Assembly: GCA_041392665.1 (NCBI GenBank)
Contig: JAWKLQ010000035.1
Coordinates: 33,706-97,705 of the forward strand
Source: Flavilitoribacter sp020436695
GTDB taxonomy: Bacteria; Bacteroidota; Bacteroidia; Chitinophagales; Saprospiraceae
DNA length: 64,000 nucleotides
Direction: 5' to 3'
Under the pieces are notes generated by a model. That model searched no databases. It was not told the origin of the DNA and saw only the letters and a program-made list of their open reading frames with translations. Shown here one piece after another: positions 52,959 through 61,529 of this stretch. A program made the translations under genes and the position numbers. Position 1 is the stretch's first letter. Each line of letters opens with the position of its first letter.

Positions 52959-54065
52959 TTAATTATTCAAACTGCTACCATAAATAATACCGCCTCCGAC
53001 CACGTCGTCTCCTTCGTAGAAAACGGCTGATTGTCCCGGAGCCACACCGCGTACGTTGGCATAAAATTCCACGTACACCTGATCATCGGAAATCGGACTC
53101 AGGCGGGCCAGCGTTCCCCCGTCTTTATAGCGGATCTTGGTAACCGTTTCCAGACCTTCAGGAATAGCGGGATATTTCATGCTGTTGATCTGACCTACGG
53201 TCATGCCGTTGCGAATGAGTTCATCCACAGTGCCCAGCACCACGGTATTGGAATCCGGCTGGATCTCGGTGACGAACATCGGCTCACCGAAGGCTACACC
53301 CAGGCCTTTTCTTTGCCCGATGGTGTAAAAGGGATAACCCTTATGCTGACCGATCACTTCGCCTTTCGTATTAACGAAGTTGCCGCCGTCGACGCGTTCA
53401 CTCAGACCGTCTACCCTACGTTTCAGGAAACCACGGTAATCGTTATCGGGTACAAAGCAGATCTCATAGCTCTCCGCCTTTTTGGATAGTTCCTCGTAGC
53501 CGAAATCCTTGGCCATCTGGCGTACTTCGGGTTTGGTGTACGGCCCAAGCGGGAAGTAACTGCGGTGCAGGCATTCCTGGGTAAGTCCCCACAATACATA
53601 GGACTGATCTTTGTGGTTGTCGACGGCTCGGCGAATGTATTTTCTGCCGTCCAGGTCCATGATCTTGGCGTAGTGACCAGTAGCAATGAATTCGCAATCC
53701 ATCGCGTCGGCCCGCTTCAGCAGCGCATTCCACTTGATGTGAGTATTGCATAATACGCAGGGATTGGGCGTGCGGCCGGCCATGTATTCGTCCACAAAAT
53801 TATCGATCACGTAATCTCCGAATTCGTCGCGGATATCGATGATGAAGTGGTGAAACCCCATGGTCACCGCCACCTGTCGGGCATCGTTAATGGAATCCAG
53901 ACTACAGCAACCCGTCTCTTTTTTGGAGCCGCCGCTGTTGGCATAATCCCAGGTTTTCATCGTGATGCCTACTACTTCATAACCTTCTTCGTGGAGCATC
54001 ATGGCCGTCACTGTGCTGTCGATCCCTCCGCTCATGGCCACCAATACTCTTCCTTTTTTGCTCAT
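52959..54065 (-). CDS. mnmA: tRNA 2-thiouridine(34) synthase MnmA
   Basis: 368 residues. Thiolates U34 of Lys, Glu and Gln tRNAs. ATP-binding loop VLVAMSGGIDSTVTAMMLHE; AGRTPNPCVLCNTHIKWNALL carries the first catalytic Cys; FIATGHYAKIM; SYEICFVPDNDYRGFL holds the second. KGYPFYTIGQRKGLGVAFGE starts the C-terminal beta domain. It is transcribed with the fRMsr gene downstream. The upstream 518-base gap has word repeats and the divergent rlpA promoter. Confidence 0.96.
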   Translation of the reverse strand: MSKKGRVLVAMSGGIDSTVTAMMLHEEGYEVVGITMKTWDYANSGGSKKETGCCSLDSINDARQVAVTMGFHHFIIDIRDEFGDYVIDNFVDEYMAGRTPNPCVLCNTHIKWNALLKRADAMDCEFIATGHYAKIMDLDGRKYIRRAVDNHKDQSYVLWGLTQECLHRSYFPLGPYTKPEVRQMAKDFGYEELSKKAESYEICFVPDNDYRGFLKRRVDGLSERVDGGNFVNTKGEVIGQHKGYPFYTIGQRKGLGVAFGEPMFVTEIQPDSNTVVLGTVDELIRNGMTVGQINSMKYPAIPEGLETVTKIRYKDGGTLARLSPISDDQVYVEFYANVRGVAPGQSAVFYEGDDVVGGGIIYGSSLNN

Positions 54066-54312
54066 TTTATTAATGCTGTAATGCTATGATGTTGTAATGC
54101 TGTAATACGAAGATGTTATGATGTGTAATGTTGACTGCTTAATTAGATGATACTGTGCTTATTGGTTCAGACAGAGGCGTTTGTTTACAATCGAAATAAA
54201 ATATCATGTCTCGGATAGGCCGAATGCTCTACCCGCCACTACTCTTTCAACAATTCTCACCACTGGTAATACATCACAGCATCGCAACATCTTAAAATCA
54301 TAACATCATCGT
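54066..54312. repeat. Word repeat (TAATGCTGTAATG family) in the mnmA-rlpA gap
   Basis: TAATGCTGTAAT occurs at 54071-54082 and 54095-54106. GATGTTATGAT (54112-54122) and ATCATAACATC (54297-54307) are perfect 11-base arms 174 bases apart. Other copies are near 54270-54290 (CATCACAGCATCGCAAC). No gene is supported between 54066 and 54583. Confidence 0.65.
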
Positions 54313-54370
54313 GCAAAATTACAACTTTGAGCAGGAAAGAGTTCAATTGTGAGCACATTACGTCAGAATG

Positions 54371-54401
54371 TTGTTTAAACAGTGCGTAATACTTAAATTT
54401 G
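54371..54401 (+). promoter_or_regulatory. Promoter of the rlpA-like gene (TTG-N20-TAAATTTG)
   Basis: TTG (54371-54373), 20 bases, TAAATTTG (54394-54401): full Bacteroidota consensus. The leader would be about 175 bases, long but otherwise featureless apart from AT-rich stretches. Confidence 0.5.
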
Positions 54402-54583
54402 ATCGCAAAACGTTTGATAAATTAACGGGTCGGCCCTGGCCGCGAACCGGAAAGAAGTATAAGCAAAGGCAATATTGATGATTGGAGCAGCGTGCAATCT
54501 ATTTCGACTTAACTCTCTAACGTCTCTTTCGTCTTGCTAAATAATTAGACATCACCTACTATTCTATCATTAAATTCCAAATC

Positions 54584-55528
54584 ATGAAAGTCGTTTCCTT
54601 CCTTGTACTAATCCCTGTGTTTGTAATGACATTAACCGTCTCCTTAAATGCCCAGGAAGAGGAATTTGGTCTGGCCTCTTACTATTCGGATGATTTTCAC
54701 GGCCGTAAAACGGCTTACGGCGACTACTACGACAAGAATAAACTGACCGCCGCCCACAAGAAATACGCGTATGGCACCAAGATCAAAGTGACCCGCCTGG
54801 ACAATAACAAATCCGTTGTAGTGACCGTAACTGACAAAGGCCCCTACATCAAGGGCCGGGTAGTCGATCTGAGTCGCCGCGCAGCGGAATCTATCGGACT
54901 GGTGGCAGATGGTGTAGCTCAGGTTAAGGTAGAACTGGTAGGAAAGAGTAGCAATCGCCAGACCGAAGCAGCGACGGCTTCCCGCGAATCCAGTACTCGT
55001 CCTGACAATTATGATACCGAGCCGGAGACTCCCCCCGCTGCAACAACCAGCACGCCTGCCCGTACCTCTTCAACTTCCACTGCGGCTAGTACTACAACCG
55101 AAAAACCGGCCGCAAAGCCTGCTGCTACTACCAGCTCCCCTGAGACTACGGCTTCCAAGACAGCAACTGCTTCTAAAGTGGAAAAAGCACCGGCAGAAGA
55201 GGCCATCAAGTTCAAACTGGTACAACAGGATTACAATCAGTATGGATTGTACAAGATCGTCTTGCAAAAGCCCGAACAAAAAGGCTTTGGCGTACAGGTA
55301 GCTTCTCTGAGTAATTATGAAAATGTGCTGAAGCAGGTAGCCGATCTGCAGGCCAAATGGTTTGACAATATCCTGATCAGTGCGGAAAAGGGCGGACAAT
55401 CGCCGGTTTACAAAGTGATCCTCGGCCCGTTCACGGATGAGAAATCAGCTGAAAACTATCAGTCCAGCCTGAGTAAAAAATATAAGATCAAGGGATTTGT
55501 GATCAATCTGGAAGAGATTGAGTATTGA
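54584..55528 (+). CDS. RlpA-like double-psi beta-barrel protein with SPOR domain
   Basis: 314 residues, signal peptide (VFVMTLTVSLNAQ). The RlpA domain (~25-125) has GLASYYSDDFHGRKTAYGDYY, ALKKYAYGTKIKVTRL-like, VTVTDKGPYIKGRVVDLSR with the catalytic Asp region, and AAESIGLVADGVAQVKVE. A long Thr/Ala/Ser/Pro linker (about 130-205) with many tandem T/A/S codons follows, then a SPOR domain (FGVQVASLSNYENVLKQV, PVYKVILGPFTDEKSAENYQ). RlpA proteins cut or bind denuded peptidoglycan at septa; the SPOR domain localises them. A single gene with its own promoter. Confidence 0.92.
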   Translation: MKVVSFLVLIPVFVMTLTVSLNAQEEEFGLASYYSDDFHGRKTAYGDYYDKNKLTAAHKKYAYGTKIKVTRLDNNKSVVVTVTDKGPYIKGRVVDLSRRAAESIGLVADGVAQVKVELVGKSSNRQTEAATASRESSTRPDNYDTEPETPPAATTSTPARTSSTSTAASTTTEKPAAKPAATTSSPETTASKTATASKVEKAPAEEAIKFKLVQQDYNQYGLYKIVLQKPEQKGFGVQVASLSNYENVLKQVADLQAKWFDNILISAEKGGQSPVYKVILGPFTDEKSAENYQSSLSKKYKIKGFVINLEEIEY

Positions 55529-55853
55529 TTGATTCAAGTTTCCAGTCATCCAGTCATAGGTCGTAAGTCGATCAAGGCAGTGGTGAAATGAAAAGTATTG
55601 CCTGGGATTGTGGAAAGATGAGCGCTTCGCCCCGTTCATTTTGCATTTAGCCTTAAATTTAAGCACTTACGACTATGACTGGTGACTATCGACTTACGAC
55701 TGACAACTTGAGATATTAATACAGAAGATCAAGTGCAAACTCAAATGGCAAGTTTCAAAACCGGCTGTAGCGCCCATTGAACCCCTACTTTTCAGTTTCC
55801 CTCTGGCGGGGTCTTCGACTTGAGCTTGGTCTTGCACTTGATCTTATATTTCT
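55529..55853. repeat. Gene-free gap with AGTCGTAAGTC-type long hairpin
   Basis: GTCGTAAGTCGAT (55560-55572) and ATCGACTTACGAC (55688-55700) are perfect 13-base arms. CCAGTCATAGG (55550-55560) pairs imperfectly with CACTTACGACTATGACTGG (55665-55683). Between them lies unremarkable sequence, and from 55735 there are AAACTCAAATGGC-like and ACTTGAGCTTGG..ACTTGATC words. No gene is supported. Confidence 0.65.
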
Positions 55854-56504
55854 CTACTGGATCGTCACTCTTCCCGCCACGGGCTTCAGCCCCACCACTT
55901 CCTGTTTCAGATTGATCACCTCAAATGGCGTCGGACCATCTACCAGGGTGACTTCCGTGTTTTGACCGGCTTTACCAATAGCCTTGAAGCAGATCTGATA
56001 GATGGTTGCCCCGTCGGGGAGCGTTACGCCCTGGAGGCTGTTATCGATCCAAAGACCGGTCAATAATCCTGCGGCGGTGCGGTTGTCACCAAAATTCTGC
56101 GGCCCGATCCCTTCCAACTGATAGTTACCCGTTTTTACATACTGCAGTACGGCCGGATCCCATTTGATGGAATATTGCATGGACAATAGGTTATTGAAAT
56201 CAGCTACCTGAACATTCAGGCATACTTCCTCTCCACTTTTTACCCTTTCATTGGATACTCCCAAGGTGAGCGGGCTTTGAGTAGCCTGCGGGGCCACATA
56301 GGCTGTGCGGGTACCGGTTGGGCTTTGCTCTTGGCCGCTTGCGGCGGCCTGTCCGGCCGGTGAGGTAGGAGTGGTGACGGTTTCGGTCGCGTCATCAGCC
56401 ATTTGTCCGGAGGTCTTCCCGCAACTGGTCAGCAGGGCTAAGGATAATGATACGGCGACAAAGAAGATTGTTTTACGAAGGTAGATAGTGCATGGAATTT
56501 CCAT
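55854..56504 (-). CDS. Cohesin-like domain lipoprotein
   Basis: 216 residues. Signal with lipobox TSC (FVAVSLSLALLTSCGKTS) then a Thr/Ala/Pro-rich linker (ETVTTPTSPAGQAAASGQEQ). From ~75 a cohesin-like jelly roll: LTLGVSNERVKSGEEVCLNVQVADF, NNLLSMQYSIKWDPAVLQYV, LLTGLWIDNSLQGVTLPDG, ATIYQICFKAIGKAG. Cohesin folds hold dockerin modules, but here a dockerin partner is not evident. A TATCTTTG element at 56592-56599 (minus strand) is a possible promoter. It stands divergent from the T6SS tssB gene. Confidence 0.82.
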   Translation of the reverse strand: MEIPCTIYLRKTIFFVAVSLSLALLTSCGKTSGQMADDATETVTTPTSPAGQAAASGQEQSPTGTRTAYVAPQATQSPLTLGVSNERVKSGEEVCLNVQVADFNNLLSMQYSIKWDPAVLQYVKTGNYQLEGIGPQNFGDNRTAAGLLTGLWIDNSLQGVTLPDGATIYQICFKAIGKAGQNTEVTLVDGPTPFEVINLKQEVVGLKPVAGRVTIQ

Positions 56505-56591
56505 AGAATATTTTTTCGTTAGTAGAACGATTAAATGGTTGAAATTGCATTAAAGGACACACTAATCGACTAAGGTTACATACCGGGAGGG

Positions 56592-56599
56592 CAAAGATA
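56592..56599 (-). promoter_or_regulatory. Possible -7 element (TATCTTTG) of the cohesin-like gene
   Basis: On the minus strand TATCTTTG matches TAnnTTTG, 88 bases before the start. No TTG at the proper spacing was found, so this is weak. The neighbouring AGAATTC/GAATTCT (56602-56622) inverted repeat may affect it. Confidence 0.35.
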
Positions 56600-56725
56600 G
56601 CAGAATTCCTTCATGGAATTCTCGCATTTTATGGCAGAGGTTTTGCGAGAGATGCAAATTCAATACCATCACTTGGATTTTATAAATAATTGAAGTATTT
56701 TACCCCACAGAAAAAAACTAAACTT

Positions 56726-57181
56726 ATGGCAAAAACACTGTATGGCCATCGAATAGGAGCCAATGTACATGAGCCAGAAGCAGCCCAGGCGGTAAAGTTG
56801 GTACCAGACAATAAAACGCTGATTGCTTTACCTTTCAATGATGAGCATGATGATGAAGTCAATCCGACGAGGTTGAAAAGTATGAAAGAAATTTTTGCTC
56901 ATTATCAGCCTTCCAGAGAAGTCGCTCTTCATACGGCAGATGGAGATTCTGACGATTACACCTTCAAATTTAATAACCTTAAGGATTTTACGAAAGATGG
57001 AATTATTGAGCAGAGCCAGTTGTTGCAAGAGCTGCAAGAACAGGAAAATGTTTATTCCAGACTACTAGATGTGCTTCGTAACAATGAGAGCCTGCAGACG
57101 GTGCTCGCTAACGAAGATCATAAGAAGGAGTTTCTGGAACTCTTGGATACCCTAATTGAAGAACTTAATGAAAGCGAATAG
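56726..57181 (+). CDS. tssB: T6SS sheath small subunit TssB (subtype iii)
   Basis: 151 residues from ATG 56726 (MAKTLYGHRIGANVHEPE). LPFNDEHDDEVNPTRLKSM and EIFAHYQPSREVAL match TssB/VipA of the Bacteroidota-specific T6SS, including the FNNLKDFTKDGIIEQSQLL segment followed by a Gln/Glu/Leu-rich helical C-terminus (LQELQEQENVYSRLLDVLRN). TssB pairs with TssC to form the contractile sheath. tssC starts five bases after its stop. No upstream tss gene is present, only the divergent lipoprotein. Confidence 0.86.
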   Translation: MAKTLYGHRIGANVHEPEAAQAVKLVPDNKTLIALPFNDEHDDEVNPTRLKSMKEIFAHYQPSREVALHTADGDSDDYTFKFNNLKDFTKDGIIEQSQLLQELQEQENVYSRLLDVLRNNESLQTVLANEDHKKEFLELLDTLIEELNESE

Positions 57182-57186
57182 ATCCC

Positions 57187-58503
57187 ATGACTGAAAAGGC
57201 ATTAGAATTACAACAGAAGGTAAAAGAAAAAGTAGAGGTTCTTAAAAGACAAGGTGGTTTTAAGATCCTGGAAGGTATTGTGGACGGCAAAAAAGGCATA
57301 CGGGATATGAATCCCAAAAATGAAGCCAGACGTAGTGCTTTCCTCACCGATGATGATAAAGCGGCTAAACGCAGGCAGTTAAAAGCAGAACTGGAGGCCT
57401 TAAAAGAATTAGCTTCAAGTACTACTATAGCAGAAGGGATTGAATTGGCGCAACAGAAATCCGAAAAAGTAAGCCAAACACTGAAGAACAATTTGCGTGA
57501 GATCTTCAAAAATAGCAGGGATCTTGAAAAGTCTTACCGATTGATGGATCTATTCTTTAGGAATGCAGAAGAAGAAGAGATTCGGAATTTGTATTTTCTC
57601 AACATGCCTTTAGAAGAATTCACCAGTGCAGAAAATAGTTACCTCAGATCAGAACTGGCTAAGCATTTCGATGAAAGTTTTGATCGCTTCTCCCTGGAGG
57701 ACAATTATTCCTTATTTGTGATTCCGGGATACTTGGATGGTAATTTGGATTATTGGAGCAAAATGGCGGCTGAACGAAGGATTACCTTAGTGACCGACTA
57801 CACAGATGAATTGGAATTTGAGTCGATTGAAGACAAGATAGAAGAAAAGAAAATTGCCGGGTCAGAGCGGTACCTGGCTAATACATTGGTGACCTGCAAT
57901 TATGCTGTGGCACGGAAAAAAAATGATGGAATAGAAGATGATGATCTCTATCTCCCCATGTCCATTCCGCTGGCAGGTAAGATGTATAGCGGAAATGGGA
58001 TCCAACCTCCTGCCGGTAAAAAACATGGTAAGATTGACGGGGTCTTAGGTACTCGGTTGCCCCTGCTGCGTACCCATGTAGATAAAATTGATAAAATGGG
58101 AATGGTCCCAATTATCTATGAAAAACAATGGGGGACCGTTGCTATGTCTGATACAACCTTAGCTAATGAAAGCAGTGATCCGGATCAAAAAGCGATCGGT
58201 GTGGTTCGGGCTAAAGATTGGATCGCTAAGGTCTTGCTGGATTATTTTAACACCTTGACTTTCCAGAAGTATACAGGTGGACTAAGGACAGAGATTCGAG
58301 AGCAACTCAATAAATTCTTTGATAAAATTTCGGGTTATGATGGGCTTATTGAGAGTTATGAAATCATAGGTCCTGAAAAAGACCCTGATAACCCACAGGC
58401 TGTAAATGTGGCCATCAGAGTAAAGCCTTATTTTGCAACCAAGCATTATGTGATAGATTATGCCGGAACCGAAGGGAAATTTAAGCACGAAGAAAAACAA
58501 TAA
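57187..58503 (+). CDS. tssC: T6SS sheath large subunit TssC (subtype iii)
   Basis: 438 residues. Bacteroidota TssC (DUF5458-type): helical start (ALELQQKVKEKVEVLKRQGG), then NLYFLNMPLEEFTSAENSYL, FDRFSLEDNYSLFVIPGYLD, VTCNYAVARKKNDGIEDDDL, PLAGKMYSGNGIQPPAGKKH, GVLGTRLPLLRTHVDKIDKM and PIIYEKQWGTVAMSDTTLA. It forms the outer sheath with TssB, which contracts to eject the Hcp tube. Translationally close to tssB (5-base gap). Confidence 0.92.
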   Translation: MTEKALELQQKVKEKVEVLKRQGGFKILEGIVDGKKGIRDMNPKNEARRSAFLTDDDKAAKRRQLKAELEALKELASSTTIAEGIELAQQKSEKVSQTLKNNLREIFKNSRDLEKSYRLMDLFFRNAEEEEIRNLYFLNMPLEEFTSAENSYLRSELAKHFDESFDRFSLEDNYSLFVIPGYLDGNLDYWSKMAAERRITLVTDYTDELEFESIEDKIEEKKIAGSERYLANTLVTCNYAVARKKNDGIEDDDLYLPMSIPLAGKMYSGNGIQPPAGKKHGKIDGVLGTRLPLLRTHVDKIDKMGMVPIIYEKQWGTVAMSDTTLANESSDPDQKAIGVVRAKDWIAKVLLDYFNTLTFQKYTGGLRTEIREQLNKFFDKISGYDGLIESYEIIGPEKDPDNPQAVNVAIRVKPYFATKHYVIDYAGTEGKFKHEEKQ

Positions 58504-58859
58504 GGCCAAAGTGGATTCCCTCCCAAGAGTTTAAAGATTCAGTCCGCTAAGCGACGGAGAAAAAATGTTTCACTTATTTCCGTCAATTTAGTAAGCATGT
58601 TTTTTACAAATATGCCCTTCAAGTAAAGATTTATCGAGAGTAATAGCAGTATCAATCATTTTGGAAAATACATAGAGCTTGTTAAAGCGAATTTTGCGAA
58701 CGTGCGCGACTATGCGTAGGTAGATGCAGATTTTCAATAGCTATTCAAATAAGCTCTACCTTATTTAATTTTTCGTTAAATAATCAGCTGGTAGAATAAT
58801 AATCTATTGTTCTATCAAGTTGTAGGATAAAATTTTATTAACTAAACAATTTCCAGTTT
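58504..58859. other. Gene-free gap between tssC and hcp
   Basis: 356 bases, AT-rich. TAGAGCTT (near 58674-58681) and AAGCTCTA (near 58750-58757) are perfect 8-base arms enclosing about 70 bases, and there is a small TCCGC..GCGACGGA hairpin near 58543. No TAnnTTTG promoter element found before hcp. A separate hcp transcript from an unseen promoter is plausible because Hcp is needed in large amount. Confidence 0.4.
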
Positions 58860-59276
58860 ATGGCTTCAGTAATCAAAGCTCAATTCGTGGTAGACGGTCA
58901 GGAAAGTGAAATCATTGCTTTTTCCTATTCTCTCGATCAAAATATTGATAATATCGGACAACCTGCCGGAGAGGTTCGCGGCGGTCAGATCACTGTTACC
59001 TTAGGTACCAATGGAACGGAATCACGATTCGGTTGGATGGTAGCTTCCGATATGAAGAAAAGCGGAGAGATCAAAATGACCGATGCGAACGGCCAGACCC
59101 TAAAGACCATTGCCTTCGAAGATGCCTTCTGCGTGGGTTACACCGAGGAATATGAGGCTTTCTCCGGTGGCCAGTCGGGTGGTGTAAACATCAAAGAATC
59201 CGCAAAAGAAACTTTGATACTTTCCTGTCGGACGATCGATGTTGCCGGCGAGGTACACGAAAATACCTGGGTGTAA
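58860..59276 (+). CDS. tssD: T6SS tube protein Hcp (TssD)
   Basis: 138 residues. FVVDGQESEIIAFSYSLDQNIDNIGQPAGEVRGGQITVTLG is the standard Bacteroidota Hcp/TssD opening (DUF6263-type tube protein); SRFGWMVASDMKKSGEIKMTD, FEDAFCVGYTEEYEAF and ILSCRTIDVAGEVHENTWV complete it. Hexamers stack into the inner tube carrying effectors. Codon use is GC-rich and strongly biased, as expected for an abundant protein. The next gene is vgrG. Confidence 0.94.
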   Translation: MASVIKAQFVVDGQESEIIAFSYSLDQNIDNIGQPAGEVRGGQITVTLGTNGTESRFGWMVASDMKKSGEIKMTDANGQTLKTIAFEDAFCVGYTEEYEAFSGGQSGGVNIKESAKETLILSCRTIDVAGEVHENTWV

Positions 59277-59503
59277 AATATCAGGAAAGATACAACAAGA
59301 GAGGCGGTTGATCAGGCAAATAGCTTTCGGTTCGTTAGTGATGCTGGCATAATACCGGAGAGTTTGGCTAGTTGTCTCCCTGAAAAAACACAACCCAATC
59401 ATTTTCATCGCATTGTCGCTTAACTTCTGAAGTATTGTTAAGGATCACGTGTTCGTAATTTTACGTAAGTAATATGGCGGATAGCTGATCCGGTTTAATT
59501 GCT

Positions 59504-61519
59504 TTGTATAGTTTGCGCTTTGCGATGAAAATTCCGGTTCTTTTCCTATTCACTCATCTACTAAACCCGTTTGTTTTGGCAACAGCAGCAGCAACCATAT
59601 TTGTCGGCGGTGACAGATTACTTCCATATCGGGTCCATCTCGAGCAGCGATCCGACTGGCACCATCGATTTGAGGTGACGATCTCTACCGAAAAGGCCAA
59701 AGTGATGGGAGTGGATATGAAAGCCTCAGAGAGCAATATTATCGATAATGCGATTGCTTATGCCGGGGAAGCCATTGAGATCACGGTCGACCGCTCGGTT
59801 GGTAGTCTCACCTTTAAGGGCTACGTAACGGATGTCCAGGTGGATGAGACTTACGCTGGTGATGCCTTCGTGATCCTGAAAGGCTTTTCACCTACTTATT
59901 TGTTGGATGGTCAGCGTAGCGTAGCCTGCTTCGAAGAGCAGGGCCTGAAGGACATCAGTGGTAATATTCTACAGGATTTCCCTTCCAATATCAAGCAGGC
60001 TGTCAATCCTAAGTATACGGATGTGATCCCCTATGTGGTTCGTTACAAGGAAACCCAATATCAATTTCTGAGTCGCCTGGCGGCTACCTACGGAGAGTGG
60101 TTCTATTACGACGGTCAGCAGTTGGTCTTCGGTGATCTGCCTGCTAAAAGTCCTATGGTAAAGCTCACCTTCGGATCAGACAGTATGCTGTCGTTCAACT
60201 ACGGCCTCAATGTCCGTCCCACCTCTTTTAAGCAACATTTCTATAAGTATGAAGATAATGCTCCTGTGGAGCATTCCGTGAGCAGTTTTAAGCCCGGCTG
60301 GCTGGATGCTCACAGCAAGCAGTCGCTAAAGGCATCGGAAGAACTATTCAAGGAAGAAGGCCTGAACCCGGTGGATCACCATATTGCCGATAGTAATCAC
60401 ATCAAGTATATTGCCGAGGCTAAAAAGTCAGGCATTCTCAGTGATGTGATGATCTTCCGTGGACAGAGCGCCGATCCACGCATTGCCGTTGGGGCCGAGG
60501 TAGAGGTAAGTTCCCGCAAAGGCTTTATCGGTAAGTACCGGGTGACCTCTGTGGTGCATAGTTTCGACAGCAATCGCGATTATTATAACATCTTCCAGGC
60601 CATCCCGGCTACCAGTCTGACTCCTCCGGTCAATCGCGGCGTAGTAATGCCCGAGGCCGAACCGCAGGTAGCCGAAGTGACCGACAATAATGACCCGGAC
60701 AAACTGGGCCGGGTGCGCGTCAAGTTCAAATGGGAAGGGGGCACCACACCCTGGATACGGGTACTCACCAATTACGCCGGTCCCGGCGCTTCGGAAGGGG
60801 TGACGGGCTCATACTTCATTCCTGAGATCGGCGATGAGGTGTTTGTGGAATTCGAACATAACAATCCGGCGCGACCCTACGTGGTGGGCTCACTCTACCA
60901 CGGCAGTACCGCACCCGATTTTGCCGACCCGAGTGATAATCTGAAGGCGATTAAGACGCGGAGTGGGCATAAGTTGGTGTTTGATGATACGGATGGGAAG
61001 GAGAGTATCTTGATTACGGATAAGAAGGGGAATTTGTTGACGATTCAAACCTTTGAAGATAGCATTACCGTCAATGCTGGAGACCACATTACAATCAATG
61101 CAGGAAAGAGTATATCTATTGAGGCAGGTCAGACGATAGCTATGCGGTCCGGAAACTCAATTACTCTTGCTTCGGGAAGTATAAGTCTAATAGCAGGTAG
61201 CACAGTAAGTGTTAATGCAGGCTCAGCTTATAATTTGATTACTACTAACAAGATGGAAAATGTGTCAGCAAATACCTTACTGAAAACTAAGAACCTTACT
61301 AATTATGTGAGTGACAATTTTAGTTCAACGGCAAAAGTTATTAATCAAACTGCCAAGAAAGATATTAACAGCAAAGCAAAAAAGAATATTTTGATTTCTG
61401 CTGAAAGTAAACTGGACCAAAGAGGAGGTAGTGTTGATGTAAATGCCAAGAAGGGAAAAGTTAAGGTTAAGGCCAAAGGCAATACAGAATTGAAAGGAAA
61501 GCAAGTTAAGTCAAATTAA
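59504..61519 (+). CDS. tssI: T6SS spike protein VgrG (TssI)
   Basis: Up to 671 residues. Start uncertain: TTG 59504 and ATG 59525 give a hydrophobic N-terminus unlike a spike protein; TTG 59576 (ATAAATIFVGGDRLLPYRVH) looks more natural. gp27-like part (VHLEQRSDWHHRFEVTIS, YVTDVQVDETYAGDAFVIL, PYVVRYKETQYQFLSRLAA). gp5-like OB fold (NDPDKLGRVRVKFKWEGGTT, PEIGDEVFVEFEHNNPARPY). From ~480 a beta-helix tail (ITVNAGDHITINAGKSISIE, LASGSISLIAGSTVSVNAG). Base composition turns AT-rich from about 60940-61080, so the tail differs from the body; the next genes share that composition. Confidence 0.93.
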   Translation: MYSLRFAMKIPVLFLFTHLLNPFVLATAAATIFVGGDRLLPYRVHLEQRSDWHHRFEVTISTEKAKVMGVDMKASESNIIDNAIAYAGEAIEITVDRSVGSLTFKGYVTDVQVDETYAGDAFVILKGFSPTYLLDGQRSVACFEEQGLKDISGNILQDFPSNIKQAVNPKYTDVIPYVVRYKETQYQFLSRLAATYGEWFYYDGQQLVFGDLPAKSPMVKLTFGSDSMLSFNYGLNVRPTSFKQHFYKYEDNAPVEHSVSSFKPGWLDAHSKQSLKASEELFKEEGLNPVDHHIADSNHIKYIAEAKKSGILSDVMIFRGQSADPRIAVGAEVEVSSRKGFIGKYRVTSVVHSFDSNRDYYNIFQAIPATSLTPPVNRGVVMPEAEPQVAEVTDNNDPDKLGRVRVKFKWEGGTTPWIRVLTNYAGPGASEGVTGSYFIPEIGDEVFVEFEHNNPARPYVVGSLYHGSTAPDFADPSDNLKAIKTRSGHKLVFDDTDGKESILITDKKGNLLTIQTFEDSITVNAGDHITINAGKSISIEAGQTIAMRSGNSITLASGSISLIAGSTVSVNAGSAYNLITTNKMENVSANTLLKTKNLTNYVSDNFSSTAKVINQTAKKDINSKAKKNILISAESKLDQRGGSVDVNAKKGKVKVKAKGNTELKGKQVKSN

Positions 61520-61529
61520 ACCACTTATC

